From the NCBI GenBank assembly GCA_033439685.1, contig JAUEDM010000001.1:5518001-5582000 (forward strand): 64,000 bases of DNA, in the 5' to 3' direction. The notes beneath the pieces are model-generated. The model did no database searches, was not told where the DNA came from, and saw only the letters and a list, made by a program, of their open reading frames with translations. The DNA is from Apodospora peruviana. Lineage: Eukaryota; Ascomycota; Sordariomycetes; Sordariales; Lasiosphaeriaceae. Shown here in pieces: positions 1-10,090 of this stretch. Position 1 is the first letter of the stretch. The number at the start of each line of letters is the position of its first letter. Made by a program: the position numbers and the translations under genes.

Positions 1-1
1 C

Positions 2-301
2 GGGAGTATTGGTGGTAATGATAGGGACCCGGATGCGAGCCATGAGAGTAACAGCAGCAGCGGCAACAGGCAGGCGGTTACCTATTCCCACACCGGTGGT
101 AATGTTGACATGTTGGATGTCTTGCGCTCCGGCAACGCCGTGCTGGGGAATTTCCACGTAGTGCATGCCGTCCGTACGGTCGGGAACGACTATCAGAGGG
201 CCGCGGCCTACTCCCTTCAGAGTCTCGGTTACACGGCGAGTCTCGCCGCCGCAATAGCTGCAGACAGGAGAGCTAGGATCCAGGGTCAGCAGACGCAATG
301 A
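2..301 (+). CDS. 3' end of an unidentified protein (partial, enters from the left edge)
   Basis: A reading frame is open from the first bases and ends with TGA at 299-301, giving about 99 C-terminal residues. The first part is Gly/Asn/Ser-rich. The rest looks like an ordinary folded, Ala-rich tail that starts near the first internal Met (position 110) and ends in GQQTQ. I do not recognise the family. It is read toward RCL1, which lies on the opposite strand, so the two genes converge across about 147 bp. Support is the open frame to the edge plus protein-like composition. The true start and any upstream exons are outside the window, and the frame could be an intron-containing tail read imperfectly. 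Confidence 0.45.
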   Translation, partial: GSIGGNDRDPDASHESNSSSGNRQAVTYSHTGGNVDMLDVLRSGNAVLGNFHVVHAVRTVGNDYQRAAAYSLQSLGYTASLAAAIAADRRARIQGQQTQ

Positions 302-448
302 TATTCAAAAGCATTATTACCGCGGTTCAGTAGATGATTCCGTCCTAGAGCTCGATCAGTACCCATGACCAATATTTCTAATCACCAGCGCAGATACCCA
401 ATATAGAGATTTTAGCGGTCTTAACAAGCAGCGTTTATTTTGACTTCG

Positions 449-1675
449 TTATGCTACTTTCCTTCCTACGTTGCCAACTCCAGTGCCCTTCACAGAGATT
501 ACCAAGTCACTCGTGTCGTCGTCGTCATCGTCGACGTCTCGTATTCCCCAACTACTGGCGCCGAACGTTTTCAGATCTCGCGCCAATCCTATCGTCTCTT
601 CCCTACCCATCACTTCTCTCCCTATCCTTAGTCGGCCGACGTCCTCAGAACCCATCGCCATGAGCGTGAGCACCGTCGACGACGAAGCGGCGGTCACGCA
701 GCCCCCTTGCGCAATGATCTCTAGTAACTGATGCGCGCACCGCATCCCAATGTCCTCGGGCACCACACCTCCCTCCGGCGGCGCCACCGCGTCGGCCGCA
801 TACAGAACCCCGTCGGCGCTCGACTCGGCAACCAAGCTGAGACCAAATCCGATACCGATCTTCTTCTTTGTCGCCGCGCCCTTGTCCCCGATCAAAGGCG
901 CGGGGTCGTACTGCGCTGCCACGTGTATGTCCGACACAAGCGGGTTGAGCACGCCGCGCGCCGCCGTGATCATGCGAGCGTTGTGGCTGGCGGACACTCC
1001 TGTGCAGTAGGCGACGCCGCGGACGCGCCGTATCCTGCCGGGGCGGCGGTTGAGGTGGAGGGTTTTTGGCAGGCGGACCTGGCTGGCGAAGCGCAGCTCG
1101 ACGACGCCGCCGCCGCCTCGGCCGCCGGGGCCGGCACATGAGCGCGACAGGACGCGCAGTTCGATGCGCGCGGGCGGGATGCCGAAGAGGCCGTACAGTG
1201 GTAGGATGGCGGTGCGGAAGGTGTCGACCGAGATGTCGCCTGTGCCGTGGGTGGCCGAGGTGATTACGCCGGGGCCAGAGAAGCGCACGTTCATGTGGGC
1301 TTTTGAGAAAGGCGCCAACAGGGCGAGCGGGAGGAGGAAGTAGGTGACGCCGCGGTTGCAGTTGGCAGGGAGGGTGTGGTCGATGACGTCGCCGACGGAC
1401 GAGGCGCCGGCGCCGGGGACGGTGCCGGTGATAAGGCCCGGCTGGTAGGTGATGGTTGTGCCGCTGTACGAGACATCGATGACGCTGCCGTTGGTGACGG
1501 CCTCGAGGAGGCGGAGGAAGGAGATCTCGTGCGGCGCAAGGCCGGGGTGGGTCACCGACGAGCTTCGGATCTTGGAGATGTGAATTGGCCGCCCTGTGAG
1601 CGTCGAGAGGACGAGTCGCTGCGCAAAGGCACGGTGGCCGGTGAAGCGCAGAAATTCCGGTTTGGCGCCCAACAT
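449..1675 (-). CDS. RCL1: RNA 3'-terminal phosphate cyclase-like protein Rcl1
   Basis: This is the nucleolar cyclase-like protein that works with the GTPase Bms1 in the small-subunit processome, in early pre-rRNA cleavages that release 18S rRNA. The 408-residue protein is close to the family length (yeast about 367). Family-typical stretches are the N-terminal LRFTGHRAFAQRLVLSTLTG, then EISFLRLLEAVTNGSVIDVSY, LAPFSKAHMNVRF, the GVAYCTGVSASHNARMI segment and the C-terminal VKGTGVGNVGRKVA, which matches the yeast ending almost residue for residue. The frame is open 93 codons further upstream, but that stretch is unlike the family, so I place the start at the Met at 1675. A run of six Asp near residues 386-391 is a local insertion. 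No introns are needed. The gene is divergent from the PPR gene. Rcl1 proteins lack the catalytic histidine of true RtcA cyclases, so a structural or scaffold role is expected. Confidence 0.93.
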   Translation of the reverse strand: MLGAKPEFLRFTGHRAFAQRLVLSTLTGRPIHISKIRSSSVTHPGLAPHEISFLRLLEAVTNGSVIDVSYSGTTITYQPGLITGTVPGAGASSVGDVIDHTLPANCNRGVTYFLLPLALLAPFSKAHMNVRFSGPGVITSATHGTGDISVDTFRTAILPLYGLFGIPPARIELRVLSRSCAGPGGRGGGGVVELRFASQVRLPKTLHLNRRPGRIRRVRGVAYCTGVSASHNARMITAARGVLNPLVSDIHVAAQYDPAPLIGDKGAATKKKIGIGFGLSLVAESSADGVLYAADAVAPPEGGVVPEDIGMRCAHQLLEIIAQGGCVTAASSSTVLTLMAMGSEDVGRLRIGREVMGREETIGLARDLKTFGASSWGIRDVDDDDDDTSDLVISVKGTGVGNVGRKVA

Positions 1676-2033
1676 GATTGTGCTTGATGTTACTGGGAAA
1701 TGGAAATTGGGGCCAGAGAGGCTCTCATCATGTATCGACTTCGGCTCTCCCTCATCAACCTCCAGAAACTTGGAAATTTTAGAGGGTCCCTGGCGGTTCT
1801 GCCAGGCGGTGTGGCGGCAGGGCGGGCTTATCAGCAGAAATGTCGCGCTGATAAGGGGAAAATGGGTTCGGAGTAGTGGCCTTGGTGGGTCCCGGGGCGC
1901 TAGATTGTCCAGGTCCTTGTTGTTTGAGCTCCAACTCGAATATAGATCCATCAAGGCTCTTCGATCGCATCTCCTTTTCCCTTCGCATACATGCAGACAA
2001 CTAGACCACGCTCCTTTTCTTATCTCCTAATTA
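1676..2033. promoter_or_regulatory. Divergent promoter between RCL1 and the PPR gene
   Basis: The 358-bp spacer between two start codons pointing away from each other must carry both core promoters and both 5' leaders. No TATA box at a convincing position was seen. A pyrimidine-rich stretch lies just before the PPR start. Shared control of a nucleolar factor and a mitochondrial factor is possible but is inference. Confidence 0.5.
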
Positions 2034-4562
2034 ATGCCTCCCAGAACCCCATTTTCTCTCGATCTCAGCCGAACGAGCTACGTTTGCCAGTCGTGCGTCA
2101 CGAATCTTCGAGCCCAAGGTCCCCAGCTCTGGTTAACTCGATCTGTTTCCAATGTCTCTCGCAGAGCCCAACCACTACGCCCTCGAAGCGCGCCAGTCCG
2201 GGGCAAGCTGAAGACCAGGGCCGCTACTCCTGCTTTGAAACAGGATCTTCAAAGAGTTTTGGCGGAGACGTTAGCGCAAGATGACAAGGCGGCACAAGAT
2301 CACGAGAGAGACAATGCCGGCCAACCCCCGGTCGACATACGGTTCTTCGACGAAGCAAAACCCGGACAGCTACGGGAACTGAAAAGCAGTGAAGAGTTTG
2401 GCGACGTCAGCGGCGGTCTCGACAGCGAAATCGAGACAGCCATCACCGACCTGGAGGGACAGATGCTGAACATGCTGGGTTTGCTGAAGCGATTGGAGAA
2501 GGAGGGTGACCAGGACAAGGCAGACGAGCTCAGGAAACAGTTCAAGAAGACGCTTAGGGATCAGTACAAAGGCAGGATAGGCCCCGAGGCCGACGATTAC
2601 AAGGCGTTGCATATCCCAGGCTTTAGCGGACCACGACAGAGATCCATCGCGGCCTTGAATAAGTTTCTGGCTCGTGAGAGTCTTGTAAAAGGCGGTGTTC
2701 CAAGACACAAGGACCTCTTGGAGTGTTGGAAGTCTTACTCGGCAGCCCGCAAGACGCTGGCTATGTCCTGGGCAAGCGTAGCCCCGGAGGTGTGGGATTT
2801 TCTGTGGATGATCTTGTCGTGGGAAGGCACCCAAAACCCCAACAGGATGAGGCATGTTTATGTCCTGGCGCGGGACATGCACGCCGCGGGAGTGACGCTC
2901 CGGAGCTCCCAGCAGCTTCTCGCCATCGAGGCCATGTTCATTGAAGGCTGGCAGGAAGAGGCCATCGAGTCTTGGAAGAAGGCTGTCGTCACGCTTGGTT
3001 CGAAGTCCGATACCTTCAAGGCATATTGGGAGCTCGGGGCGCGCATGTGCTGCCTTTACGGCGATACATACCGCGCTCAAAGGGCTGTCGATACCCTGCT
3101 CGAGTCTGCCGAAGATCCCAACCCTCGGATAATTATTCCCCTAATCCGGGCGTTGGCAGCCAAAGCAGATACGCAGAAGCAAGCTTGGGAAATGTATCAG
3201 CGGCTGCGAGAACTGTTAGGGGATGACATGAAGATCGAGGACTATGACGAAGTGATCTCATCTTTCCTGACGGCAAGCGGCACTGAAGATGCCCTACAAG
3301 CTTTTGTTGATATGATGTTCTCCGGTGCCATCGATATCCGCGGAAGGACGAGGCTGCCGATTGCTGTCGGCAACCACTTCTTCATTGGAAAGTGGTTGAA
3401 GAGACTTATAGGGGCGGGCGACCTGGACGGCGCATACAAAGTGGTTTTGTATCTCCGAGCAAAGGGTGTAGTACCGTCACCCATTCAGCTGAATGGCCTT
3501 ATAGGCGCCTGGTTGCGATCAGACATAGCCGAGAATGTTGAGAAGGCCGAACAACTGGCGTGGGACATGATCCGCTCACGCCTGAGTTTTGTCCGTCTGC
3601 GCCGGCGAGGGGCTGCGATGGAGCAGCAACGTATCAGGTTCTACGACCCAACTGTTTCCGCAGTACCTAGCGCATACAACCCTGACGATCCCGAACTTAA
3701 CATCGGCACCAGGGCGTCAAGCGAGACGTTTGCTTTGCTGGCCGAGAACTACTGTACCCGAGGACTTCACGACCGCCTCGAGGGGCTGTGGGAGGTTCTC
3801 GGGGAAGCCGAGATCAACACGAGCGCCTTCTTTATGAACCAACTGATTCGGTCATACACTCAAAACATGCAGGCGTCCAGGGCGGTCGAGTTCTACGAGG
3901 AGATGACCCGGAACCGGGGCGTCCGTCCCAACGCGCATACTTTCCTGGCGCTCTTCGGTACCCTTTCGGTCAACCGGCTCATCCACCGCGACCCGAGCCT
4001 CTCTGAGATTGATATCACCGCCGCGAGACGGTTCTTTAGGGATATGGTGGAGGCGGAGTGGACCTTCGAGTCGATGGACACATTCCAGTTCCTTCCCCGG
4101 ACAATCCTGTTCTCCCTGCTCAAGGCAAAGGATTTCACGGGCATGATCGTGGCCGCGCGCACGATGCGCGAGCTGTTCCAATTCGTCCCGTCGGAGCCGT
4201 TGCTCATCGAGCTTGCCTCGGGCACGGTGACGCTGCGCGTCAAGACGCAGCGGAACATGCGGCGCATTATGGAGGGCAGCAAGACGATCGAAGGCTTGAT
4301 CAGGAGGCACCGGATGGCGCTGGAAGAAGCCGGCGTTGATATGGGAACGGAGGCACAGAGGGCCGACGAGCTGTGCAAAGTGTTTGAGCAGCTCGTGCTG
4401 GTCAAGGCGGGTGCGCAGGAGGCGGATCCCCAGGCTGTGGAGCGGTTGCTCGAGGAGGCCGCGGGGGAGGTTGGTGTGTATGATATTGCGATTGCGAAGG
4501 ATCGGGAGCAGATTGCAAAGCACAGAAAGGTTGTGCAGAAGGCTGGGAGTGAGGACGATTAG
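2034..4562 (+). CDS. Mitochondrial-type pentatricopeptide-repeat (PPR) protein
   Basis: This is an 842-residue intron-free protein. The N-terminus is basic and rich in Arg/Ser with few acidic residues over about 75 residues, as expected of a mitochondrial presequence, and includes a CQSC pair near residue 19. The middle and C-terminal parts are helical repeats. Recognisable PPR-like units include the segment near residues 595-640 (LIRSYTQNMQASRAVEFYEE, then a RPNAHTF turn) and units near 355-420 and 455-500. Fungal PPR proteins bind organellar RNA or sit on the mitoribosome and control processing, stability or translation of mitochondrial mRNAs. The closest named relatives I can suggest are the Cya-5/Pet309-type proteins, but length and sequence do not let me assign an ortholog. 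The acidic region near residues 95-150 and a Glu-rich C-terminus are low-complexity. The PPR call is fairly sure; the target RNA is unknown. Confidence 0.83.
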   Translation: MPPRTPFSLDLSRTSYVCQSCVTNLRAQGPQLWLTRSVSNVSRRAQPLRPRSAPVRGKLKTRAATPALKQDLQRVLAETLAQDDKAAQDHERDNAGQPPVDIRFFDEAKPGQLRELKSSEEFGDVSGGLDSEIETAITDLEGQMLNMLGLLKRLEKEGDQDKADELRKQFKKTLRDQYKGRIGPEADDYKALHIPGFSGPRQRSIAALNKFLARESLVKGGVPRHKDLLECWKSYSAARKTLAMSWASVAPEVWDFLWMILSWEGTQNPNRMRHVYVLARDMHAAGVTLRSSQQLLAIEAMFIEGWQEEAIESWKKAVVTLGSKSDTFKAYWELGARMCCLYGDTYRAQRAVDTLLESAEDPNPRIIIPLIRALAAKADTQKQAWEMYQRLRELLGDDMKIEDYDEVISSFLTASGTEDALQAFVDMMFSGAIDIRGRTRLPIAVGNHFFIGKWLKRLIGAGDLDGAYKVVLYLRAKGVVPSPIQLNGLIGAWLRSDIAENVEKAEQLAWDMIRSRLSFVRLRRRGAAMEQQRIRFYDPTVSAVPSAYNPDDPELNIGTRASSETFALLAENYCTRGLHDRLEGLWEVLGEAEINTSAFFMNQLIRSYTQNMQASRAVEFYEEMTRNRGVRPNAHTFLALFGTLSVNRLIHRDPSLSEIDITAARRFFRDMVEAEWTFESMDTFQFLPRTILFSLLKAKDFTGMIVAARTMRELFQFVPSEPLLIELASGTVTLRVKTQRNMRRIMEGSKTIEGLIRRHRMALEEAGVDMGTEAQRADELCKVFEQLVLVKAGAQEADPQAVERLLEEAAGEVGVYDIAIAKDREQIAKHRKVVQKAGSEDD

Positions 4563-5040
4563 TTGATTGTAGGTATATATGTCACATCTACTGTACATTT
4601 TTGTATATAAATATTACTATCCGGCGCATAAACTCACTCTCATCTTGTACATCATCTATTCTGCTTACACCTTTTGTCTTTATGCTTGTTGCCAGCTCGT
4701 CTGATAGTTTTTCGTCGAATTCGCTCACTACGAATCCCACGTGTCTTCGTTGATTGCATACTGTCTCTCTAACCTCGAACAATGCACTCATATAGCCGGG
4801 ATAACGACTCGACTTGCCGGTGCTTTCCCTTGATATCGACCATTTCATCTACGAGGCCAGGGAGAAATGTCTCGGCGTTTTAGACAACCTGTTCCATCCA
4901 TGTGTACAGTCTCGCCGTCAATACTTCTAAGCCTCGAAACACCATTCACATATATTTCGGCTTTCAACGTCCTCATGTTTATACATAGGTAGGTAATTAA
5001 GCACCGGGCTCCATTGGGCTTTACTGCCAACGCGTTATTC
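4563..5040. other. Convergent intergenic spacer (3' ends of the PPR gene and DPH6)
   Basis: These 478 bp lie between two stop codons. They are AT-richer than the flanking genes (for example the ATATAAATATTA stretch near 4603) and presumably hold both 3' UTRs and poly(A) sites. The short ORFs here do not look like protein. Confidence 0.6.
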
Positions 5041-7887
5041 TTACAGTTCAAAGACACTTTGGTAAACCATCACGGAAGACAACCTCTCTCCGCTCGCCGC
5101 ATCCCATAGTGAATAACATGGCACAATCGGCGCCATTATTTCATTGTCTCGCCCATCAGTAACTCCAACTTTCTGCCGCTTCAAGGCCGAGGAATACCTC
5201 TCCGCATCCACGTATCGTACCACGGCAACGGGCGCCGTTTCGCCGCTATGCGGAGCCTTGCGACTGAGTCGTGCGACTGCTGTCCCGGCGGCGTAATCCT
5301 GTTCCGTGAACAGTCCGGCCTGGCTTTCGCCCCGTACAGTTTGCTGGTGGTCAGTAGACGATAGTTGTACTTCGAATTTGTCCACAACTACGGTCTGCAC
5401 CATGCTCACCCCCCCCTCACCAGTAATGGCAGCTGTAGTTCGGTTGATAGTCTGTGATATCGACAAACCGTCGTCTCTGGATTGGTTAAGGATGCTATCT
5501 TGCGCTGAATGCTGGGCATTATCAACAAGCACAACGCTCGCATCAGCCGCCTGCGCAATACCTAGATGCGCATGCCACTCGACACCAGCGGCCCTCGGGA
5601 GCTCTGAAACCTCGGCCACGAATAGCGGAGGAATATACTTCTTGCCCTTGGACATGCTACTACTCCCACTGTCCAACTCAGCGTCTGCAGCAGCAACAAC
5701 GGACCAGTCCGGCAGCTTTGGATCTTGCGCTTTGTCCTCATCGCCCATTGCATACGACATGTATCTGGGGTCGAACTTTCTGTCCCACAGATCAGGTCCA
5801 TCATGGTCGCCGTCTTCGTCCTCAGGCGCAGACCAGACGTGCGCTGCCTCCCACGCTTTACTAGCCAGCTGAGCATGCGAACGCATCACCTCTTCGGCTC
5901 CAGATGCCTTGGGAAAGTATGCCACGGCACTGGTCCACCACTGCACGCCCATCTCTGCACCGATGCGCCAGAGATGCTGCAGGGACAAGGATAGCTGGAG
6001 CTTCAGCGTGGCCTCTTCGTGATGACCACTGACGATAGCAGGCGAGGTAGGTAAGGTCATAGTCGCAGGTACCAGTGGAATCTGTCCGGCAATACTGACG
6101 AGCCTCGGACCGTCCGTCTCCAAGGGTGCTGCTGTACTTAGACTTGCCAGCGGAATGGTGACCGCCTGGCTGTATGGGCCGATGTTGGCCGGCGCCCAAT
6201 ACGACCGAGATTGCACATGCAATCCCTGCCGCTGCCCAGGACGAAGATTGCTGTGCACAACGAGGTAGACGGCGATATTGGCGTATGCCGGTAACAGGAG
6301 ATCGCCACAGGAGATCGTGACTCGAGCTGGCGGGTTAGGCGCGTCAAAGAGTGCCCCGTAGGCGGCGTTCACGGCTGGGAAGTTGGCCATGCGGTGGAGC
6401 ACAATGGTCGTGCTGATGATAGCCGACGGCGAGAGACCTCCAGCAAGTAGAAGGCGTCGGCGGATTTGCTCAACTATTGACTCGGTTTCCGCCGCGACGG
6501 ATCTCGATCTGCTGGACGCTTCGCCCAGGAAGCACCACTGCTGTAGCTGCCCGTTTTCGCGGGTTTGGAGAGTCCCTATATGTGGCAGCGACTCTTCCTC
6601 TGTTTTCTTACACTTGTCTACTGATGCAGTTGCGTCCTTCCCGACACCATCACCCGCGTCTGCGGACGAGAGTGTATCCAACACACTGGTGAACCTAGCA
6701 TCAAGCAAATCCGGAGTCCGCACTTCACCTGTGCTAACAGCTTCGGGAGAACTATCCTCCTTATCTTCTAACCGAGCATCACGAAGACTTAGCCAGGCAG
6801 TTCCGCCGCCCTCCCTGACAACCCGTCTGTTCGCTTCAGCGACGACAATGCGCTTCCGGAATAGTCTCGAAGGCCCATCAAGCACAAGAGTCTCAAACTC
6901 GCCTCCCTCACCAATGACAGCCCCCTTCTCGGCCGTGCCAAAACGGCGCATCGCTCTCGCTATCTTGTCCCGGCCGCCAGCACTCGCTACGTTGGTCCAG
7001 AGGAACGAATCGTCCAGGCCGCCGCTGGCGACTTTGATAATGCGGGCCTCCAGACCTACGGCAGTCATATCGTCAAGGAGCTGAGCATCAGAGGCCGCAC
7101 CTCCCACAGAATCCGGGACAGGGAGAGTGGGAAATTTCCATAGGTAGGCCAGAGGCACCAGCCCGAGACGCGTTGCCACCGATTCTACACGGGTACGCTG
7201 GTAGGTGCTCAAGATGGCTCCAGCGCAGATGGCGTTGGCCTCCGGGTGAGCTGCTTTGATGGCACGGAGGAGCGGGACCATGGACTCGGTCTCGTCGCCG
7301 TCGTTGGCATCCTCGGAGGCAGCAGCAGGAACGGAGCCCTCGGCCGGCCCCGGTACGGCTTCGGATGATGGCTGACTGGCGTAGTGAGAATAGTCCTTGC
7401 CTTGCTGGGCGGCGCTCCCGGCGATGGCGCGGCGGTAAAGCGGAATGCCCGTGGCCTCAGCATAAAGGGGAATCACTTGATGGCCCACAGTCTGGTACAT
7501 GAAGCTGTTGAGGTCCTCCTCGTCGGCCTCGGCTGCAGTCACATCTTGGGTCTCTACTGTAGCACCCGCTAAGGCTACAGGGGCGGCTTGGCTCTCGTCG
7601 TCGGGACTGTGGCCGTGACCGCGACCGCGACCATGCCTCTGGGCCTGGGCCTCTCCGACCGCGGGAGTTACGGCAGGGGCCGTGTCAATAGTGGCAGCGG
7701 TGGCGGCCGGGGAAGAGGCCCCTGCGGGACCGGGCTTCAGGGTCTCCCGCGGCGTTCCCGGATGCAGGTTAGCCAGAGCCACGACGCGATGTCCATTTGC
7801 GAGACAGTGGAGGAGCGAGAAAAAGCTGTCTTTGCCCCCCGAGACAAGCGCAATCACGCTCAGGCTTTCTTGGCTGGCGGCCGGCAT
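5041..7887 (-). CDS. DPH6: Diphthine--ammonia ligase (Dph6) with two Rid-like domains
   Basis: Dph6 catalyses the last step of diphthamide synthesis on eEF2: ATP-dependent amidation of diphthine using ammonium, in the cytosol. The 948-residue protein starts with a PP-loop, SGGKDS at residues 16-21, typical of the adenine-nucleotide alpha-hydrolase fold. It is followed by the Dph6 signatures YRTLVESVATRLGL-like (here TRVESVATRLGLVPLAYLWK) and GEGGEFETLVLDGP. The C-terminal half contains two YjgF/Rid-like segments: the first around SYWAPANIGPYSQAV, the second spread over the last 300 residues. This is the eukaryotic architecture of yeast YLR143W (685 residues). The extra length comes from low-complexity insertions, including a GRGRGHGH stretch near residue 90 and an Ala/Pro/Ser-rich stretch near 170-200. 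No introns are needed. It converges with the PPR gene and is followed upstream by a 3.2-kb gap. Confidence 0.92.
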   Translation of the reverse strand: MPAASQESLSVIALVSGGKDSFFSLLHCLANGHRVVALANLHPGTPRETLKPGPAGASSPAATAATIDTAPAVTPAVGEAQAQRHGRGRGHGHSPDDESQAAPVALAGATVETQDVTAAEADEEDLNSFMYQTVGHQVIPLYAEATGIPLYRRAIAGSAAQQGKDYSHYASQPSSEAVPGPAEGSVPAAASEDANDGDETESMVPLLRAIKAAHPEANAICAGAILSTYQRTRVESVATRLGLVPLAYLWKFPTLPVPDSVGGAASDAQLLDDMTAVGLEARIIKVASGGLDDSFLWTNVASAGGRDKIARAMRRFGTAEKGAVIGEGGEFETLVLDGPSRLFRKRIVVAEANRRVVREGGGTAWLSLRDARLEDKEDSSPEAVSTGEVRTPDLLDARFTSVLDTLSSADAGDGVGKDATASVDKCKKTEEESLPHIGTLQTRENGQLQQWCFLGEASSRSRSVAAETESIVEQIRRRLLLAGGLSPSAIISTTIVLHRMANFPAVNAAYGALFDAPNPPARVTISCGDLLLPAYANIAVYLVVHSNLRPGQRQGLHVQSRSYWAPANIGPYSQAVTIPLASLSTAAPLETDGPRLVSIAGQIPLVPATMTLPTSPAIVSGHHEEATLKLQLSLSLQHLWRIGAEMGVQWWTSAVAYFPKASGAEEVMRSHAQLASKAWEAAHVWSAPEDEDGDHDGPDLWDRKFDPRYMSYAMGDEDKAQDPKLPDWSVVAAADAELDSGSSSMSKGKKYIPPLFVAEVSELPRAAGVEWHAHLGIAQAADASVVLVDNAQHSAQDSILNQSRDDGLSISQTINRTTAAITGEGGVSMVQTVVVDKFEVQLSSTDHQQTVRGESQAGLFTEQDYAAGTAVARLSRKAPHSGETAPVAVVRYVDAERYSSALKRQKVGVTDGRDNEIMAPIVPCYSLWDAASGERLSSVMVYQSVFEL

Positions 7888-7971
7888 GGTTTCCGGCAGG
7901 CAGATGTTGAAGAACCGATCGAAGCTGGCTGGGAAGAAGTTGGAGCTGAAGAATCCAATGACTGATGCTAC

Positions 7972-7982
7972 GGGGGGGGGGG
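7972..7982. repeat. G11 homopolymer upstream of DPH6
   Basis: Eleven consecutive G residues begin 85 bp upstream of the DPH6 start codon, that is, in the 5' leader or core promoter. On the transcribed strand of DPH6 this reads as C11. Length is prone to sequencing error. Confidence 0.9.
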
Positions 7983-9131
7983 ATCAGACCGTACAGCGGC
8001 CAGGGCGGTTGGGTTGGGGACGTCGAGGCTGAAGCCTCACCACAGCGTATGGAGTATTCAGTATAGATGTATTTGTTGGTCAGGATGAGACAACAGCGTG
8101 GTTCTTCCGAACATACGAAGTTGTGGTTGGTTGGTTATTGCCCGGGTGGACGACAGACGGATGCTAAAAGTCTGGCGGCTTCAGCGCTTGAGGCGACTAA
8201 CGCGAGAACTGGAGTCCAAGCTTGCACCTGGAAGAAGCTGCAGTCACAGTGCTGATCTTCAACAGTGTCGAGTAAAATCTCTGTCCACGATGGCATCTGT
8301 ACGCTCAGACCGCCCGAGTCATCAAAACTGTACCTATCATACCTTGGTCATTTACGTTGCGCAGTTCATAGTTCGTCTGATTATAAGACGTTCTTTGGGA
8401 TGGAAGTCGTCGGAATTCCAGGTACGGAGTACGGAGCACTACGTGTTACTGGAGTCAGTGGAGTGGAGGTTACCTGTCACCGCCGTCACCGCCTGTCAGT
8501 GCCCGTCAGGTACGGGTTAAACACCGGGGAGTGGGGCCGTCCGCTGTGGATGGAGTCTGGACTCTCGAAGGAAAAAAGAAAGGCGGCGGCATTTTTCGTG
8601 ATGTGATTGATAACGGTGCATGATGATACGGTCTGCACACCACAAGTCCACACATTTCATCTCCAAAAAAGAAACAAAACATCCCGAGAGAACCTGTCAA
8701 CGAAAATCACTACGAAAAAGATGTAAAAGAAACACATTCAGACTCATAACATGCCGATACCACATCGCCACGGAAATAGCATCATACCTTATGTCAGGTA
8801 TCCCATTAAACACCAACACGACATGTTTGGTGTGACCCGTTCCGTACATTCGATAACTCGGATTCCGGGATCTGCACCAGCCTTTCCAGTTGGTCCAACC
8901 AAAGCCGCCGTCCGTCCCTCCCACGCGTTACCATCACCGTTCCCGATAATCAATGGGGGTGGGCTCAGGGGTATAGATTGAATTCACATTTTCATCCCAC
9001 ACCCCATCCCACGCCGAGACTTTTTTTACGACGACGGCGCAAGAGAGGGATCAAACACAGAACGAAGGAAGAAATCTTGAATATTTTTCCATTCGAATTC
9101 TATGAATAAAGACAAACACAAGCTTATCTAG

Positions 9132-9146
9132 CCCCCCCCCCCCCCC
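9132..9146. repeat. C15 homopolymer
   Basis: Fifteen consecutive C residues in the non-coding region between DPH6 and MSN2. Length is prone to sequencing error. Confidence 0.9.
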
Positions 9147-10070
9147 ATCTAACAACCAACCCAAAATGGAACTGACCATAATGCCGAATGTGGTCAAAAA
9201 GAAGGATCATGAGAGCCGAAACCCGAAATAGTATCCATACATAAATTAATTTATTGTAACATACATATATCCACGGATGTGCGTCTGTCTGCACAATCCT
9301 CCTCCTCTTCTCCTCCACAAGTCTGCATACGCTGTGCTGTGCACCACCTCTTGGAATCTGACAATAATCCGTACACTTGCATATCGTACCTGCATATTCA
9401 CAGACAAGGTACCGTACAATGTCTGGTTCTCGCCTCATCAATGTTCAGCTGTGCCGCCGTCCGTGGCCTCAAGCAGTATGTTCCGTACCCATACGGTTCA
9501 ACAAAACCCGCACCACATCCGAGTCCGAAGGAATCACTCTCGTTCGTAGGTATGTGCTCGTGTACGTGAAAGGAGGCTGGCTCCTCACACTGCCACCGCC
9601 GTTCGGTCGGTATTCATAGCTGTCCGACACGAAAAAAAGGGGGACACACACAAAGAGGGAAGAAAAGAGGCATCACACATATTCCTTAGACGCCACGCAT
9701 ATGTAAGGGGATCACCATCCTCCCCTCCAGCGAGCCAGCCGCGGGGTGGTGACTAGAGAGTGTGTGGAATCACGTAAGAAATAAAACATGTTTTCAGAAA
9801 GTGACAAGAGAAAGTGAGAGTCGACGCATTCCTTCTCACTCATTGATACGTCGTTCACTTCGCAAGTGAGTAAAAAGGAAATCAGATAGGAAGTCACCTT
9901 GTTTGTTTGTTTGCTTGCTTTCATTTCGTAGGTAACTAAAAAGTACATTGAATTTGTCTGTCGTTTTTTGGGGGGAGTCAACGGCTTAAATTTTGTTTCG
10001 GTCCTTGAATTGTCGTGTCGGAGACAAGTTGTGGGATAGATAGAGAGATAATAATGTGTGTCCTGCACAG

Positions 10071-10090
10071 CACCACCACCACCACCACCA
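10071..10090. repeat. (CAC)n microsatellite
   Basis: A run of CAC triplets (six full units plus CA) lies in the probable 3' flank of MSN2. It is not in a supported reading frame. Confidence 0.9.

Noticed and set aside
449..1954. Longer RCL1 start at 1954
   Set aside because: The first 93 codons are unlike the family and occupy the divergent promoter. The Met at 1675 begins the recognisable protein.
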